Below are positions 1 to 8,699 of a DNA stretch of 64,000 bases, piece by piece; within the stretch, counting starts at the first letter, position 1, and every line of letters starts with the position of its first letter. Made by a program: the position numbers and the translations under genes. Where the stretch lies: positions 62,001 to 126,000 of the forward strand of contig QFWS01000005.1 in assembly GCA_003144015.1 (NCBI GenBank), in the 5' to 3' direction. Below the pieces are notes generated by a model, which was given only the letters and a program-made list of their open reading frames with translations, was not told the DNA's origin and ran no database searches. This DNA comes from Flavobacteriaceae bacterium LYZ1037 (GTDB lineage: Bacteria > Bacteroidota > Bacteroidia > Flavobacteriales > Flavobacteriaceae).

Positions 1-99
1 AGTAATAATTTAATAACAATATCCTCACAATTAATTAATTAAAGGGTAAAGTTCAACTAACATTCAAGCATTTAATTTGTACCATAATTAAATGATACC

Positions 100-957
100 T
101 TGAAATTAAAAAGAAAAGTTGAGATTGCCGTTATATCAGACGTTCATTTAGGCACCTATGGATGTCATGCCAAGCAGCTACTTACTTATTTGAACAGCAT
201 TCAGCCAAAAAAACTTATTCTAAATGGTGATATTATTGATATTTGGCAATTTAGTAAACGTTATTTTCCAAAATCTCATTTAAAAATCATCAAGAAGATT
301 ATGAATATGGCTTCTAATGGTGTTGAAGTTATTTACATAACGGGCAATCATGACGATTTGCTTAGGAAATTTAGCGACACAACCATTGGAAATATTTCCA
401 TAGTAGACAAAGTAGTACTAGAACTAGACGGTAAAAAAGCATGGTTTTTCCATGGAGATGTCTTTGATGCTTCTATTCAAAACGCTAGGTGGCTGGCTAA
501 GTTAGGAGGATATGGATATGACATACTCATTCTAGTAAACCGATTGATGAATTGGGTTTTAGAACGGATGGGTAAAGAAAAATATTCCTTATCAAAACGT
601 ATAAAAAATAACGTGAAAGGCGCTTTAAAATATATTAGCAATTTTGAAGAGGTCGCGACAGATTTGGCCATAGAAAATGGGTATGATTATGTGATTTGCG
701 GACATATCCATCAACCAAAAATGGAAATAATAGAAAGCAAACATGGTAAAACCATGTACTTGAATTCTGGGGATTGGATTGAAAACTTTACCGCTTTGGA
801 ATATCAATTTAAACGTTGGAAAATATATAATTACAACCAGGATAAGCTTTCTCCTTTCTTTGCAGATGAAGAAATTAAGGAAATGGAAATGAAAGATCTA
901 ATTGCTGCTATTACCATTTTTGATGCTAAAAAAGCACTTAAATCAAAGCCTCTTTAA
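100..957 (+). CDS. LpxH-like metallophosphoesterase (UDP-2,3-diacylglucosamine diphosphatase family)
   Basis: Calcineurin-like phosphoesterase of 285 residues. The dinuclear metal motifs are all present and in order: DVHLG near residue 14, GDIID near 43, GNHDD near 82, a histidine in FFHGD near 117 and GHIHQP near 200. The closest family I recognise is the LpxH group, which cleaves UDP-2,3-diacylglucosamine to lipid X in lipid A synthesis at the inner membrane. At 285 residues it is longer than classical LpxH (about 240), so a different phosphoester substrate is possible. The start is TTG at 100; the ATG at 92 is out of frame and closes at once. Its last 20 bases overlap the end of the convergent oxidase gene. 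Confidence 0.8.
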   Translation: MKLKRKVEIAVISDVHLGTYGCHAKQLLTYLNSIQPKKLILNGDIIDIWQFSKRYFPKSHLKIIKKIMNMASNGVEVIYITGNHDDLLRKFSDTTIGNISIVDKVVLELDGKKAWFFHGDVFDASIQNARWLAKLGGYGYDILILVNRLMNWVLERMGKEKYSLSKRIKNNVKGALKYISNFEEVATDLAIENGYDYVICGHIHQPKMEIIESKHGKTMYLNSGDWIENFTALEYQFKRWKIYNYNQDKLSPFFADEEIKEMEMKDLIAAITIFDAKKALKSKPL

Positions 958-3859
958 GAATAGTTATCGGGTGTTTAGCCTCTTTTTGTGTTCCATCTTT
1001 AATCTGATGCCTACAACTAGTCCCATTTGCAGAAATGATAGTTTCACCATCTGTTCCTCTAATTGCAGGGAATAAGGTTTGTTCCCCAACTTGCATGCTC
1101 AGCTCATAATGTTCCTTTTCATAACCAAAACTTCCTGCCATACCACAGCAACCGCTAGGGATAGTAGTCACTATATAGTTTTTGGGTAAATTCAAAATAT
1201 CGAAACTTGATTTCTGATTACTCATAGCCTTTTGATGACAATGTCCATGAAACTTAATGCTTTTTGCCTCTTTAGTGAACTGTTCTGTAGTAATATTTCC
1301 TAAAATTATTTCTTGTTGAAGAAATTCCTCAATTAAAAAAGTATGTTTTGCTATGTTTTGGGCTGAGGCTTTATCGTCTGCTAACTTTAAGTATTCATCT
1401 TTGAAAGTAAAAATAGCCGAAGGTTCTATTCCAACTAAAGGTGTCTCGGATGTGATTCTGTCTTTAAATATTTCAACATTTTTATTAGCAACTTTTTTAG
1501 CTTGTTTGAGCAAACCTTTTGATAAAAATGCACGCCCAGATTCTGCATGGTTCAAAATGATGACTTTGTAATTTAAGGCTTGTAAAAGCGCTAAAGCATC
1601 TAAACCAATTTGTGTATCTAAGTGGTTGGTGAATTCATCGTTAAACAAATATATAGTACTAATAAAATAATCAGTATTAAGTTGATTTTCAATGTCTTTA
1701 TAGTACTCACTTAAACTTTTATTTGAAATTAATGGCAGACTTCGTTTTAAAGCGATTCCAAAAGATTTCTTCAATAAAAAAGAGGTTAATAGATTAGAAA
1801 ACATAAAGTTTGTAATCCAAGAAAACTTAGCTCCTAAATCATTCAACTGATTATTATATGCAAACAATTTTGTTCTTAATGAAATGCCATTTTCTTGCTG
1901 ATATTGGTATAAAAACTCCGCTTTTAAAGTAGCTACATCTACACTACTTGGACATTCACTAGCACACGCTTTACAACTCAAACATAAGTCGAAAACTTCT
2001 TTTAATTCTTCATGATTGAATTTATTGGCTTTTTCAGAATTAGTCAAAAACTCTCTCAATGCATTTGCCCTAGCTCTAGTGGTGTCTTTCTCGTTTCTTG
2101 TAGCTCGATAACTTGGGCACATGGTGCCTCCAAACTCTGGAAGTTTCCTGCAATCTCCAGAACCATTACACTTTTCAGCTTCGCGAAGTATTCCCAAAGA
2201 ATCAGAGAAATCTAAAAAGGTTTCTATTTCAGGTTCTTTTCTATCAGGAACATATCTTAAGTTTTCATCCATTGAAAAAGCATCAACTATTTTCCCAGGA
2301 TTTAAAATATTTTCAGAATCAAAAACTGATTTAATACGCTTTAAAATCTGATAATTAGCTTCACCAATCATAAGTGGAATAAATTCGGCTCTTACAATAC
2401 CATCACCATGTTCTCCACTCATGGAGCCTTTGTATTTTTTAACTAGATGCGCTACATCTGTAGTTATTTTTCGGAATAAAACTACATCTTCTTTTTTCTT
2501 TAAATTTAAAATGGGACGCAAGTGTAGCTCTCCTGCTCCTGCATGTGCATAATAAACAGCTTCTTGGTTATTGCTAGTCATGAGTTGGGTGAACTCCTTG
2601 ATATAACTTGCTAAATCTGGTAAGGCAACAGCTGTGTCTTCTATACATGCTGCTGTTTTTTTATCACCAATAATATTTCCAAGTAAGCCTAACCCTGCTT
2701 TCCGTAATTCGATAGCTTTATCAATATCTTCTGCAACAAGAATAGGGTTTGCATAACTTAAGTTTAAGCTGTCAATATCTTTAATAAGCAATTGAGCTTT
2801 TGATTGAACAGCTTTTAGAGTTTCTCCTTTAATTTCACACATTAAAATAGCCTGAGGGTCACCTACTATAAACTGCCTGTTTTCTTGTTGGGTTTTGTTG
2901 TGTTTTGTGAGATCCAATATGGTTTTGTCCATCATTTCACAAGTATGTAAATTGTGCTTCATAACCGTTTCAACGGCATTTAAACAGTTTTGAATAGATT
3001 TAAAATGCGCAGCCACCATAATACTTTCTTTTGGTGGTAACACATCTAATTGCAAGGTTATTTCAGTGGTAAAAGCAAGCGTTCCTTCGCTACCAGAAAG
3101 TAATTTACACATGTTAAACTTTTCTTCTGAATCTGAAAAGACGTCAGAAGCTATCAACTCATCAATGGCATAACCCGTATTTCTTCTATGAATCTCAGGT
3201 TTTGGAAACTGTTTAAGAATTTCATTTTGAACATTTTCAGAAGCTAATTCCTTGTAAATAGTTTTATAAACTAAACCTTCTAGAGAATTGAGTTTTGTTT
3301 TTTTATGAAAATTATCTTTAGAGATTTCATGAAATTTAACTTCAGAGCCATCACTTAAAATAGTTTTTAATTCCAAAACCTTATCTCTAGTTACACCATA
3401 TTGAATAGAAGTTGTCCCTGAAGAATTATTTCCAACCATTCCTCCAATCATACATCGATTGGAAGTAGATGTATTGGGTCCAAAAAACAATCCAAAAGAT
3501 TTTAAATAATTATTAAGCTCATCCCTAATAACTCCAGGCTGTACTTTTACTGTTCTATTCTTTTCGTCTAAATACAAAATCTTTGTGAAATACTTAGACA
3601 CATCTACAATTATACCATGTCCAACACACTGACCTGCTAAGGACGTCCCTGCTGTTCTTGGAATTAATGAGGTCTTGTTTTTCTTGGCAAATTCGATAAG
3701 CTGTTTAATATCTTCAACTGTTTTTGGGTAGGCAACAGCCAAAGGCAACTTTCTATATACCGAGGCATCAGTAGCATAGATGGCTTTTGTTAAATCATCG
3801 TACTGAAAATCGCCATTAAGCTGTCTTTTTAAATCTTTAAAAAACGTATCTGATTGCAA
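938..3859 (-). CDS. FAD-linked oxidase / Fe-S oxidoreductase fusion (YdiJ / D-2-hydroxyacid dehydrogenase type)
   Basis: Large two-part oxidoreductase of 973 residues. The N-terminal half is a GlcD-type FAD-binding domain (roughly residues 35-210, with the PRTAGTSLAGQCVG flavin motif near 62) and a FAD-oxidase C-terminal domain to about 530. A 4Fe-4S ferredoxin-like segment follows around 565-665 (CNGSGDCRK...MCPSYRA and CLSCKACASECPSS). The C-terminal cysteine-rich domain carries HGHCHQK and SGCCGMAGSFG. This order matches the YdiJ group, thought to oxidise D-2-hydroxyacids such as D-lactate or D-2-hydroxyglutarate and pass electrons to the respiratory chain. The start is TTG at 3859, needed because the first conserved residues follow directly. 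The substrate is not determined by sequence. Confidence 0.88.
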   Translation of the reverse strand: MQSDTFFKDLKRQLNGDFQYDDLTKAIYATDASVYRKLPLAVAYPKTVEDIKQLIEFAKKNKTSLIPRTAGTSLAGQCVGHGIIVDVSKYFTKILYLDEKNRTVKVQPGVIRDELNNYLKSFGLFFGPNTSTSNRCMIGGMVGNNSSGTTSIQYGVTRDKVLELKTILSDGSEVKFHEISKDNFHKKTKLNSLEGLVYKTIYKELASENVQNEILKQFPKPEIHRRNTGYAIDELIASDVFSDSEEKFNMCKLLSGSEGTLAFTTEITLQLDVLPPKESIMVAAHFKSIQNCLNAVETVMKHNLHTCEMMDKTILDLTKHNKTQQENRQFIVGDPQAILMCEIKGETLKAVQSKAQLLIKDIDSLNLSYANPILVAEDIDKAIELRKAGLGLLGNIIGDKKTAACIEDTAVALPDLASYIKEFTQLMTSNNQEAVYYAHAGAGELHLRPILNLKKKEDVVLFRKITTDVAHLVKKYKGSMSGEHGDGIVRAEFIPLMIGEANYQILKRIKSVFDSENILNPGKIVDAFSMDENLRYVPDRKEPEIETFLDFSDSLGILREAEKCNGSGDCRKLPEFGGTMCPSYRATRNEKDTTRARANALREFLTNSEKANKFNHEELKEVFDLCLSCKACASECPSSVDVATLKAEFLYQYQQENGISLRTKLFAYNNQLNDLGAKFSWITNFMFSNLLTSFLLKKSFGIALKRSLPLISNKSLSEYYKDIENQLNTDYFISTIYLFNDEFTNHLDTQIGLDALALLQALNYKVIILNHAESGRAFLSKGLLKQAKKVANKNVEIFKDRITSETPLVGIEPSAIFTFKDEYLKLADDKASAQNIAKHTFLIEEFLQQEIILGNITTEQFTKEAKSIKFHGHCHQKAMSNQKSSFDILNLPKNYIVTTIPSGCCGMAGSFGYEKEHYELSMQVGEQTLFPAIRGTDGETIISANGTSCRHQIKDGTQKEAKHPITILKEALI

Positions 3860-3964
3860 TAATTCCTAATATTTATAGTTTAATTGATAGCCATAAATTT
3901 AAGATTAGTTTATGACTTATTGCGAAACAAAATGGTTATTTTGAATTTAAAATAAATTTATATT

Positions 3965-4456
3965 ATGAAACAAACATTGTTAATAGCAGTTGCCTTTTTA
4001 GGCTTTACGACTTTTCTACATGCACAAGAAATTTCTAAAAACGCTATCGGCTTAAGACTTGGAGATAGCGATGGCTTTGGAGCCTCTGTCTCCTATCAAC
4101 GTGCTATAATGGAGAACAACAGACTGGAATTTAGTTTTGGTTGGACCGATGGGAAAAATTACGATGGCGTAAAACTAATTGGATTATACGAATGGGTTTG
4201 GAATATAGATGGAGGATTTAATTGGTATACTGGACCTGGAATTGGTCTTGCCACTTACAGGTTTGAAGATTATTATCATCAGAACCATAGAGACACCTTT
4301 GCTATATTAACGGGAACCGTTGGGATAGAATACAGTTTTGATTTTCCGTTATTATTATCTTTAGACGTAAGACCAGAACTAGGTTTAGGCAGTAGCGCTT
4401 ATGACAATAATGATTTAGATTTTGATCTAGGGATTGGTGTTAGATATCAATTCTAA
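3965..4456 (+). CDS. Small outer-membrane beta-barrel protein with signal peptide
   Basis: Protein of 163 residues that begins with a clear signal peptide (hydrophobic residues 4-18, cleavage after LHAQ). The rest alternates polar and aromatic residues in short strands and ends in YQF, as expected of an 8-stranded outer-membrane barrel. I do not recognise a specific family. It stands alone: a promoterless-looking AT-rich leader precedes it and a strong terminator at 4478-4505 follows. Function unknown; many such flavobacterial barrels are merely envelope-structural. Confidence 0.75.
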   Translation: MKQTLLIAVAFLGFTTFLHAQEISKNAIGLRLGDSDGFGASVSYQRAIMENNRLEFSFGWTDGKNYDGVKLIGLYEWVWNIDGGFNWYTGPGIGLATYRFEDYYHQNHRDTFAILTGTVGIEYSFDFPLLLSLDVRPELGLGSSAYDNNDLDFDLGIGVRYQF

Positions 4457-4477
4457 ACACTATCTAAAATATTAACT

Positions 4478-4505
4478 AAAACACCTTTTTAAGGTGTTTT
4501 TTTTA
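4478..4505 (+). terminator. Rho-independent terminator after the barrel gene
   Basis: A 10-bp perfect inverted repeat, AAAACACCTT with its complement, closes on a 3-base loop at 4488-4490 and runs into a T tract. It ends the 3965-4456 transcript 22 bases after the stop codon and separates it from the nucleotidyltransferase gene. Confidence 0.85.
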
Positions 4506-4519
4506 TATAGTTTTGTAAG

Positions 4520-5359
4520 ATGAAACAAAAATCTATAGCTATTATGGCTGCTGGAATGGGTTCCAGATTTGGAGGGTTAAAACAGACACATGCTGTAATA
4601 AATGATTATGCTATTTTAGACTTTTCTATATATGATGCGCTACAAGCTGGTTTTAATCATATTGTTTTTATTGTACGAGAAGATATTTTAGAGGTTTTCA
4701 AAAAACGGTATTCTAAAAAACTTCCGGAAAACATTCAAATAGATTTTGTAATTCAAAATATATCAGCAATCCCAAAACGAAAAAAACCATGGGGAACTGG
4801 TCATGCTCTACTCTCATTAAAAGAAAGTATTAAGAATAACTTTGCTTTGATAAATGCCGATGATTTTTATGGTCAAAAGGCTTTTAATCTTATGCATGAT
4901 GCACTGTTTTTAAATAAGAAACATCAAAATTACTTTATAGGTTATCGGTTAAAAAACACGCTTTCAGATTTTGGAACGGTTTCAAGAGGCGAATGTATTT
5001 TAAATGATGAGGAAGAACTTGTAAGTATAATCGAGCGAACAAATATTAGTAAAGACAACACAAATATGTCTCTAAACAGTATTGTTTCGATGAATTTCTG
5101 GGGTTTTACTCCAGACATCTTTAAAATTGCGAATAAATTATTCCAAGTCTTTTTAGACGAGCATAAAGGATCTGAAACAGCTGAATTTTACATTCCAAAA
5201 GTTGTTGATTATATGATTAAAGAAAAAACAATGACATTCAAGATGCTGGAATCAAATACGGTTTGGTTTGGTGTAACTTATAAAGACGATGAATCTATGG
5301 TAAAAAAACAACTTCAAGAACTTATTTCTGAAGGCGTTTATCCAACTAAATTATGGTAG
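4520..5359 (+). CDS. Sugar-1-phosphate nucleotidyltransferase
   Basis: Protein of 279 residues with the nucleotide-binding signature of the sugar-phosphate nucleotidyltransferase superfamily at its N terminus (MAAGMGSRFGGLKQ, residues 9-22) and a metal-binding acidic pair in the NADDFYG segment near residue 115. Such enzymes make NDP-sugars from NTP and a sugar 1-phosphate in the cytoplasm. Only 3 bases separate it from the anomeric kinase gene downstream, which would supply the sugar 1-phosphate. From that context the product is probably a UDP-N-acetylhexosamine; nucleotide and sugar specificity cannot be read from sequence. A TAnnTTTG-like box lies at 4508-4515, only 4 bases before the ATG, so it may not be the promoter. 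Confidence 0.82.
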   Translation: MKQKSIAIMAAGMGSRFGGLKQTHAVINDYAILDFSIYDALQAGFNHIVFIVREDILEVFKKRYSKKLPENIQIDFVIQNISAIPKRKKPWGTGHALLSLKESIKNNFALINADDFYGQKAFNLMHDALFLNKKHQNYFIGYRLKNTLSDFGTVSRGECILNDEEELVSIIERTNISKDNTNMSLNSIVSMNFWGFTPDIFKIANKLFQVFLDEHKGSETAEFYIPKVVDYMIKEKTMTFKMLESNTVWFGVTYKDDESMVKKQLQELISEGVYPTKLW

Positions 5360-5362
5360 CTT

Positions 5363-6454
5363 TTGGAAACTCTTAAAAATATTTGTCATCAATTTCAAAT
5401 AGAAAAAACAATTCTAAATATTGAAGTTTTAGCTTCTGGACATATTAACGACTCCTATTTGGTTAGCTGTAGTAACGATGTAAATTATGTTTTGCAAAAA
5501 ATTAACAGCCAGATATTTACAAATTTAAATAATATTATATTAAACAAAGTAATTGTTAGTAGTCACTTAAAAAAAGCCTATTTAGAAATTGGTAGTAAAT
5601 ATCAAATTGCAGGCTTTATTAAATCTAAAAAAGACACTTTTTTTATTGAGGCTTATAAGGGTTGTTGGACTCTAATGGAATATATTTCTAACTCAAAAAC
5701 CATTGAGAGAGCAAAAAACGAAAAGCAGGTTTATGAAGCAGGAAAACTATTTGGAAATTTTATTTCAAAAACTTCAAATCTGGAAACTGAACAAATTATA
5801 GAAACACTTCCTAAATTTCATTCAGTGCCTTTTCGGTTTTTTCAATTTGAAAAAGCATTAAATTATGCAAGTACTTCTAGAAAGAAAGAAGCTCAAGAAC
5901 TCATTGACCTTGTTTTTGATCTAAAATCTGAAATGTTTCAGCTTTCAGAATTAAAGGAAAAAAACACATTTCCAATACGGGTTACACATAATGATGCTAA
6001 ATTATCAAACATATTATTTGATCAAGATGATAATGGTCTTGCAGTAATAGACTTAGATACAGTTATGCCAGGAATTGTACATTTCGATTTTGGAGATTCT
6101 ATTCGCTCTATATGTTCAAATACAGTTGAAGATTCTGAAAATCTAGAACAAACAACCATCAATCTAAATTACTTTGAAGCTTATTGTAAAGGATTTGCTT
6201 CTGAAACCTCTAATTTGTTAACTACAAAAGAAATAGACTTTTTGCCGTTGAGTGTTAAAACATTGATATACATCATGGGTTTACGCTTTTTAACAGATTA
6301 TTTAAATAATGATGTCTATTATAAAACAGCATTTGAAACCCACAATTTAGTACGTGCTAAAAACCAAATGGCACTTTTAAAAAGTGCCATTAAGAATTAT
6401 GAAGAGATTAAGGTAATTACCTATCGTAATTTTAATTTAAAGAATATCTCTTAA
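5363..6454 (+). CDS. N-acetylhexosamine 1-kinase-like phosphotransferase (NahK family)
   Basis: Aminoglycoside-phosphotransferase fold kinase of 363 residues. The N-terminal segment SGHINDSYLV...YVLQKINSQIF (residues 25-52) and the catalytic region THNDAKLSN (D211 as base) with VIDLDTVMPG (D230 as metal ligand) resemble bifidobacterial NahK, which phosphorylates GlcNAc and GalNAc at the anomeric carbon with ATP. The gene starts with TTG at 5363, three bases after the nucleotidyltransferase stop, so the two are almost surely co-transcribed and act in sequence. Its 3' end overlaps the convergent GH109-like gene by 18 bases. Alternative: an AmgK-like cell-wall sugar kinase, which makes the same kind of product. 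Confidence 0.8.
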   Translation: METLKNICHQFQIEKTILNIEVLASGHINDSYLVSCSNDVNYVLQKINSQIFTNLNNIILNKVIVSSHLKKAYLEIGSKYQIAGFIKSKKDTFFIEAYKGCWTLMEYISNSKTIERAKNEKQVYEAGKLFGNFISKTSNLETEQIIETLPKFHSVPFRFFQFEKALNYASTSRKKEAQELIDLVFDLKSEMFQLSELKEKNTFPIRVTHNDAKLSNILFDQDDNGLAVIDLDTVMPGIVHFDFGDSIRSICSNTVEDSENLEQTTINLNYFEAYCKGFASETSNLLTTKEIDFLPLSVKTLIYIMGLRFLTDYLNNDVYYKTAFETHNLVRAKNQMALLKSAIKNYEEIKVITYRNFNLKNIS

Positions 6455-7840
6455 AACTTCATTTTTTCTTGGTGTTTTCCATGTGCCTCCTGTAAAATCT
6501 GGAACCACAGTTCTAGCAGAATTATTAGCTACTGACAATTCCGATAAGGGCGTTATGGCACTCCAAAGCACACTATCATATAGGTTTATATCTAAAGGCA
6601 AGCCTTCGTTTAAACAACGAATTAATCTATAAATCATAACAAAATCCATACCTCCATGCCCAACGGCATTAGCATCTATTTGAGTTTTTAATTTATTCCA
6701 TAACGGATGGTCGTAACGCTCTCTATAATCTTTATACTCCTCATCTTTTAACCAACTGTGCCCCCATTGAAGCTCTTCATGACCAACATACAATCTGGAA
6801 GGATAGCCTTGATGGGCAGCTTTGGTTCCAAACACATTATTCAATCTAGAATAAGGTCTACCTGTATGTGTATCAAACTGTAACATAATGGTTCTACCCA
6901 ATTTTGTTTTTATTAAAGTTGTATTCATATCACCACATGCAAATTCTTTAACTGGAAAGTTTTCAATCTGGGCACCAAGTTTCAAACTATCATCTCGAGA
7001 ACTCATAGAGGTTATAAAATCGTAGTTATCTCCACGACCAATATCCATATAAAAGCTTGTTGGTCCTAAACCGTGACCTGTATAGAAGTTTCCGTTTTGA
7101 GTTTCATGATGTTTAATTCTCCATTGATTTTCATAATAGGTGTCGTCCATCATATGTTTACGTAAATCATGGATATAAGCGCCTTCTGCATGATTTATAT
7201 TTCCAAAAACACCTTGATCAATCATGTTTAACACCCAAAGTTCCTCTCCATTAAAACAGCAATTCTCCATATACATACAATGCTTTTGAGTACGCTCGGC
7301 AACTTCTATTAATTTCCAGCAATCTTCAAGGGTCATGGCCATTGGTTGCTCACAAGCAACATGCTTACCTTGCTCCATACCATAAATAGACATTTCTGTG
7401 TGAGTATTCCAAGGCGTTGCTATTAGAATTAAATCGATATCATCTCTTTCTGCTAATTTTTTCCATTCGGTTTCATTCCCATAGTATAAGTCTGCTGGTG
7501 TATTTTGAATAGTTTTAAGGTAGTCATTATTCTTTTCAACTTTGTCTTGTTTTAAATCTGATAGAGCTACAATTTCTGCATGATTATTTTTTATTAAATA
7601 ATCAAACATTTGGATTAATACACTCCCTCTGTTTCCCATTCCAATCATTCCAACCCGAACTTTAGAAATTGAATCTGCAGTAAGTCCTACAACATTTCCT
7701 AGTGCCTTTCTTTTATTTAAAAGTTCTTCAACTAATTCTTTTTCAACTATATCATTGCTTTTATTTGCTAGAATACTTGGTGCCAAGCCTAAAAACAGGC
7801 CAGTTCTAGCAGTTAGATTTAAGAAAGATTTTCTATTCAT
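6437..7840 (-). CDS. Gfo/Idh/MocA-fold glycosidase, GH109 (alpha-N-acetylgalactosaminidase) type
   Basis: Protein of 467 residues with an export-like N terminus (NRKSFL then a hydrophobic run to about 25), a Rossmann nucleotide site GMIGMGNRG at 64-72 and the conserved CEQPMA near 163. Beyond that it carries features I associate with GH109 rather than with ordinary sugar dehydrogenases: YMENCCF (E192), AEGAYIHDLR (Y222, H224), and HGLGP (H256). GH109 enzymes cleave terminal alpha-GalNAc using tightly bound NAD. The signal resembles a twin-arginine signal but has RK in place of RR. Location opposite the hexosamine kinase and nucleotidyltransferase genes fits release of a sugar that those enzymes use. 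Other GH109-like activities or plain dehydrogenase remain possible. Confidence 0.78.
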   Translation of the reverse strand: MNRKSFLNLTARTGLFLGLAPSILANKSNDIVEKELVEELLNKRKALGNVVGLTADSISKVRVGMIGMGNRGSVLIQMFDYLIKNNHAEIVALSDLKQDKVEKNNDYLKTIQNTPADLYYGNETEWKKLAERDDIDLILIATPWNTHTEMSIYGMEQGKHVACEQPMAMTLEDCWKLIEVAERTQKHCMYMENCCFNGEELWVLNMIDQGVFGNINHAEGAYIHDLRKHMMDDTYYENQWRIKHHETQNGNFYTGHGLGPTSFYMDIGRGDNYDFITSMSSRDDSLKLGAQIENFPVKEFACGDMNTTLIKTKLGRTIMLQFDTHTGRPYSRLNNVFGTKAAHQGYPSRLYVGHEELQWGHSWLKDEEYKDYRERYDHPLWNKLKTQIDANAVGHGGMDFVMIYRLIRCLNEGLPLDINLYDSVLWSAITPLSELSVANNSARTVVPDFTGGTWKTPRKNEVLRDIL

Positions 7841-8092
7841 TTTCAGTTGTTATTAATTTTTAAAACAGAAAGGTATTAAATTATTTAATGCGTTTCTAGT
7901 AAATCAAAAATATTATAATGAGATCATGTTTTTCTGTTTGGAAATACATAAATTCTTGCTATACCTTTCCTTAAAATGTATTATCAAAGTAAATTTTTGC
8001 TGTAACAAAGCAATCATTAGCTCAAATCATAAAACATGATATATTTCAAATAATAATGATGATATTTATGAAGTTTTAGTAAGTGAAACTCA

Positions 8093-8686
8093 ATGATTTT
8101 AAATATCTACACCATACTATTAGTTTTCCAATTGCAAATGACTGACGTACATATAATTCCTGAAAGTATTAAAAATGAAGTGCAAGTTGCTTTATCTTAT
8201 TATCCTGAATTAGAACATGTACCCATAGAGTTTAAATTCAAAAAAAACATAAAAAAATCTACTATGCAGGCGCGTCCGAAAGCAAGTAGCTTTTTTAAGT
8301 CAAAAAAGCATCGTAGTTATATTGTTTTGATTAGTGAAAAATTTAAAATTTCTGATAAGGAATTTTTAACTAAGCATATTCCTTCAGATATTTTAATAGG
8401 ATGGATTGGACATGAATTAGGACATATTATAGATTATAGAAATCGTAGTAATATGAACTTAATTGGTTTTGGAGTTAATTATCTTTTTTCACATAGTCAT
8501 ATTGTAGAAGCAGAAAGAGCTGCAGACACTTATGCTGTTCAACATGGAATGGCAGATTATATTTTAAAAACTAAAGATTTTATTTTGAATCATGCAGATA
8601 TTACTGAAAAGTATAAGCTTAGAATTAAAAAATATTATTTATCTCCAGAAGAAATCATGCAACTTGTCGAGCATGATTCAGAATAA
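8093..8686 (+). CDS. Putative zinc metallopeptidase with HELGH motif
   Basis: Protein of 197 residues that I do not assign to a named family. It has a short hydrophobic N terminus (residues 1-14), a zinc-protease motif HELGH at 107-111 and a downstream EAERAAD (E141, D145) that would supply the third ligand as in M48-like peptidases. Those elements suggest a small gluzincin-type peptidase, possibly membrane-anchored or secreted. It stands alone, preceded by 252 bases without a clear promoter and facing the acyl-adenylating enzyme gene 13 bases away. Substrate unknown. Confidence 0.65.
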   Translation: MILNIYTILLVFQLQMTDVHIIPESIKNEVQVALSYYPELEHVPIEFKFKKNIKKSTMQARPKASSFFKSKKHRSYIVLISEKFKISDKEFLTKHIPSDILIGWIGHELGHIIDYRNRSNMNLIGFGVNYLFSHSHIVEAERAADTYAVQHGMADYILKTKDFILNHADITEKYKLRIKKYYLSPEEIMQLVEHDSE

Positions 8687-8699
8687 TATAACAGTATAA

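Noticed and set aside
477-807. Minus-strand frames inside the phosphoesterase gene
   Set aside because: They shadow a gene with complete motifs and have no start signal.
4508-4515. TAGTTTTG as promoter of the nucleotidyltransferase gene
   Set aside because: Only 4 bases before the ATG and no TTG upstream, since that region is the terminator stem.
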